Positions 15,047-15,888 of a stretch of DNA of 15,888 nucleotides are shown here, in pieces. The stretch spans positions 5,992 through 21,879 of the forward strand of contig LNKV01000133.1 in the NCBI GenBank assembly GCA_001465935.1. The letters are read 5' to 3'. Made by a program: the position numbers and the translations under genes. The stretch's first letter is position 1; each line of letters starts with the position of its first letter. The stretch is from Clarireedia homoeocarpa (lineage: Eukaryota; Ascomycota; Leotiomycetes; Helotiales; Rutstroemiaceae). The notes under the pieces were generated by a model. The model made no database searches. It was given only the letters and a program-made list of their open reading frames with translations, and was not told the origin of the DNA.

Positions 15047-15168
15047 CCAATCAGATGCTCAGGATCGCGGGACACTTTCTCGACCAATCAAAAGTGATGG
15101 CCCGTGCGGGCAAAATAAGAAGCAACCCTCACTTTTGGGGGTCACGTGCGCCCGGGAGAATATAAAAG
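15047..15168 (+). promoter_or_regulatory. Promoter-like block directed at the telomere
   Basis: The block has two CCAAT boxes in near-identical context (GACCAATCA at 15045-15053 and 15082-15090), a CACGTG E-box at 15143-15148, and TATAAAAG at 15161-15168. The order and spacing are those of a fungal RNA polymerase II promoter on the plus strand. Only about 700 bp remain to the chromosome end, with no convincing gene. A transcript would therefore read into the TTAGGG array (TERRA-like). Function is inferred. Confidence 0.5.
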
Positions 15169-15178
15169 GCAGCAAGCT

Positions 15179-15293
15179 GCCAATTATAGAAGTGATTGAA
15201 GATTGTAAATAATGTACACAAGACAAGAAGAATATTAAGAATTAGAAGCAAATCACAATTAGATACATAAAAGGAAACGAAATCCGATTTATA
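15179..15293. other. Spacer after the promoter-like block, no gene seen
   Basis: A-rich, CT-free sequence without an open frame of note. It would be the 5' part of any transcript from the block at 15047-15168. Confidence 0.4.
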
Positions 15294-15488
15294 GTCACGG
15301 TCGGGGTCACGGTCACGGGGCAGGTTAACCGAGCACGTTATCATTCAGGGCAAGGTCATCACGAAAGATTAGAGTCAAGGTCATCGCAACAAGCAAGAGT
15401 CATCATTACACAAGCAAAGGTCATCATTACAATGAGCAAGAGTTAGAGTCATCATTACACAAGCAAGGGTCATCATGTCATCATTACA
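15294..15488 (+). repeat. Irregular GTCACGG and GTCATCATTACA repeats
   Basis: GTCACGG occurs at 15294, 15306 and 15312. GTCATCATTACA occurs exactly at 15399, 15420, 15448 and 15477. These are joined by linkers of the AAGCAAGGGT/GAGCAAGAG type. Many GGTCA/AGTCA half-sites result. Confidence 0.8.
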
Positions 15489-15802
15489 ACGAGCAAGGGT
15501 CACAGTCATCACAGCGGATTAGAGTTAAGGTGATTTGATGACAGAGGTCAGCAGTACAATTCATTATAAGTAATATAACATCGCAGTAGATTTTCAGTTA
15601 AATATCAGGTCGGAGAAGGTTCAACAAGGGAGCACATCGAGCGCATAAAGCAGTATAGCGAGCACAGCAGGGAGAGGTAGAGAAGAATCACGTGACAACA
15701 GAGGAGATCGAGTCAGGTGAGGTTGGACTAGGAAAAGAATTAAGTATAAGCTTGGAAACGATTCCGGGGGACAGTGGAGGGAGGCGGTCCACGACGACGA
15801 CG
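15489..15802. other. Telomere-adjacent spacer, no gene seen
   Basis: G- and A-rich sequence with a CACGTG near 15690 and a short ACG triplet run (15791-15802) leading into the ACCGGG array. No open frame is supported. Confidence 0.4.
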
Positions 15803-15832
15803 ACCGGGACCGGGACCGGGACCGGGACCGGG
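15803..15832 (+). repeat. Variant hexamer array (ACCGGG)5
   Basis: Five exact ACCGGG units lie in register with, and directly before, the TTAGGG array. They share period six and the GGG triplet with it. Confidence 0.95.
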
Positions 15833-15888
15833 TTAGGGTTAGGGTTAGGGTTAGGGTTAGGGTTAGGGTTAGGGTTAGGGTTAGGGTT
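15833..15888 (+). repeat. Telomere, (TTAGGG)9 plus TT
   Basis: Nine perfect TTAGGG units run to the window end in G-strand orientation, so the chromosome end is on the right. This is the canonical telomere repeat of filamentous ascomycetes. Confidence 0.98.

Noticed and set aside
14525..15165. Repeat proteins (MAHG-type on minus, HEPC-type on plus) as genes
   Set aside because: The frames are open only because the 12-bp unit lacks stops. No homology or separate promoter supports them.

Overview
This window is a right chromosome end of a filamentous ascomycete (Pezizomycotina). It finishes in nine TTAGGG units, carries a telomere-linked RecQ-type helicase gene, has introns of fungal type, and contains transposon relics with the C-to-T/G-to-A damage typical of repeat-induced point mutation (RIP). 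A leotiomycete or similar plant-associated fungus would fit, but the genus cannot be fixed from the sequence.

Layout from centromere side to telomere. (1) 35-1197: the last exon of a DUF3433-like membrane protein, cut by the window edge. (2) 1456-2562: a heavily RIP-mutated Tc1/mariner transposon on the minus strand, still readable through stop codons. (3) 2563-4200: a large inverted-repeat (foldback) structure with arms of about 0.5 kb. Its loop holds two RIP-mutated tandem copies of a sequence whose undamaged copy lies at 5533-5795. (4) 4203-4640: a 19-bp tandem repeat, a GC-rich inverted repeat, and the C-terminal relic of a second Tc1/mariner transposase. (5) 4944-5337: a two-exon gene for a small, cysteine-rich secreted protein (effector-like). 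(6) 5360-5795: an LTR-like block and the undamaged copy of the repeat. (7) 6159-11197: a telomere-linked helicase (TLH) gene of about 1,678 codons. It combines an N-terminal DUF3505/OrsD-like zinc-finger region, a central region with the motif order of a tyrosine recombinase, and a RecQ-type helicase with a cysteine-rich tail. As given it is split over three frames by +1 shifts at two homopolymer runs. (8) 11198-15802: gene-poor subtelomere with five copies of a ~56-bp module that begins with variant telomere hexamers, interstitial TTAGGG arrays, a decayed second TLH C-terminus, long purine-rich tracts, a 12-bp minisatellite, and a promoter-like block pointing at the telomere. (9) 15803-15888: five ACCGGG units followed by TTAGGG repeats.

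The most striking signal is compositional. From about 5716 to the telomere the plus strand almost lacks the dinucleotide CT. I count 9 in the 8.9 kb between 5716 and 14627, while AG is abundant on the same strand. The depletion crosses coding, intergenic and satellite sequence and codon boundaries, so it acts at nucleotide level and on one strand only. The main exception is an island at 14628-15178 that holds the minisatellite and the promoter-like block. I know of no described process with this signature. It is distinct from the RIP damage to its left, which hits both strands.

Working together: the TLH gene, its flanking modules with CCCGAA/TTAGGG ends, and the decayed TLH copy look like a telomere-resident mobile or recombining unit. 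The effector gene sits between this unit and RIP-damaged transposons, a common setting for fast-evolving fungal genes.
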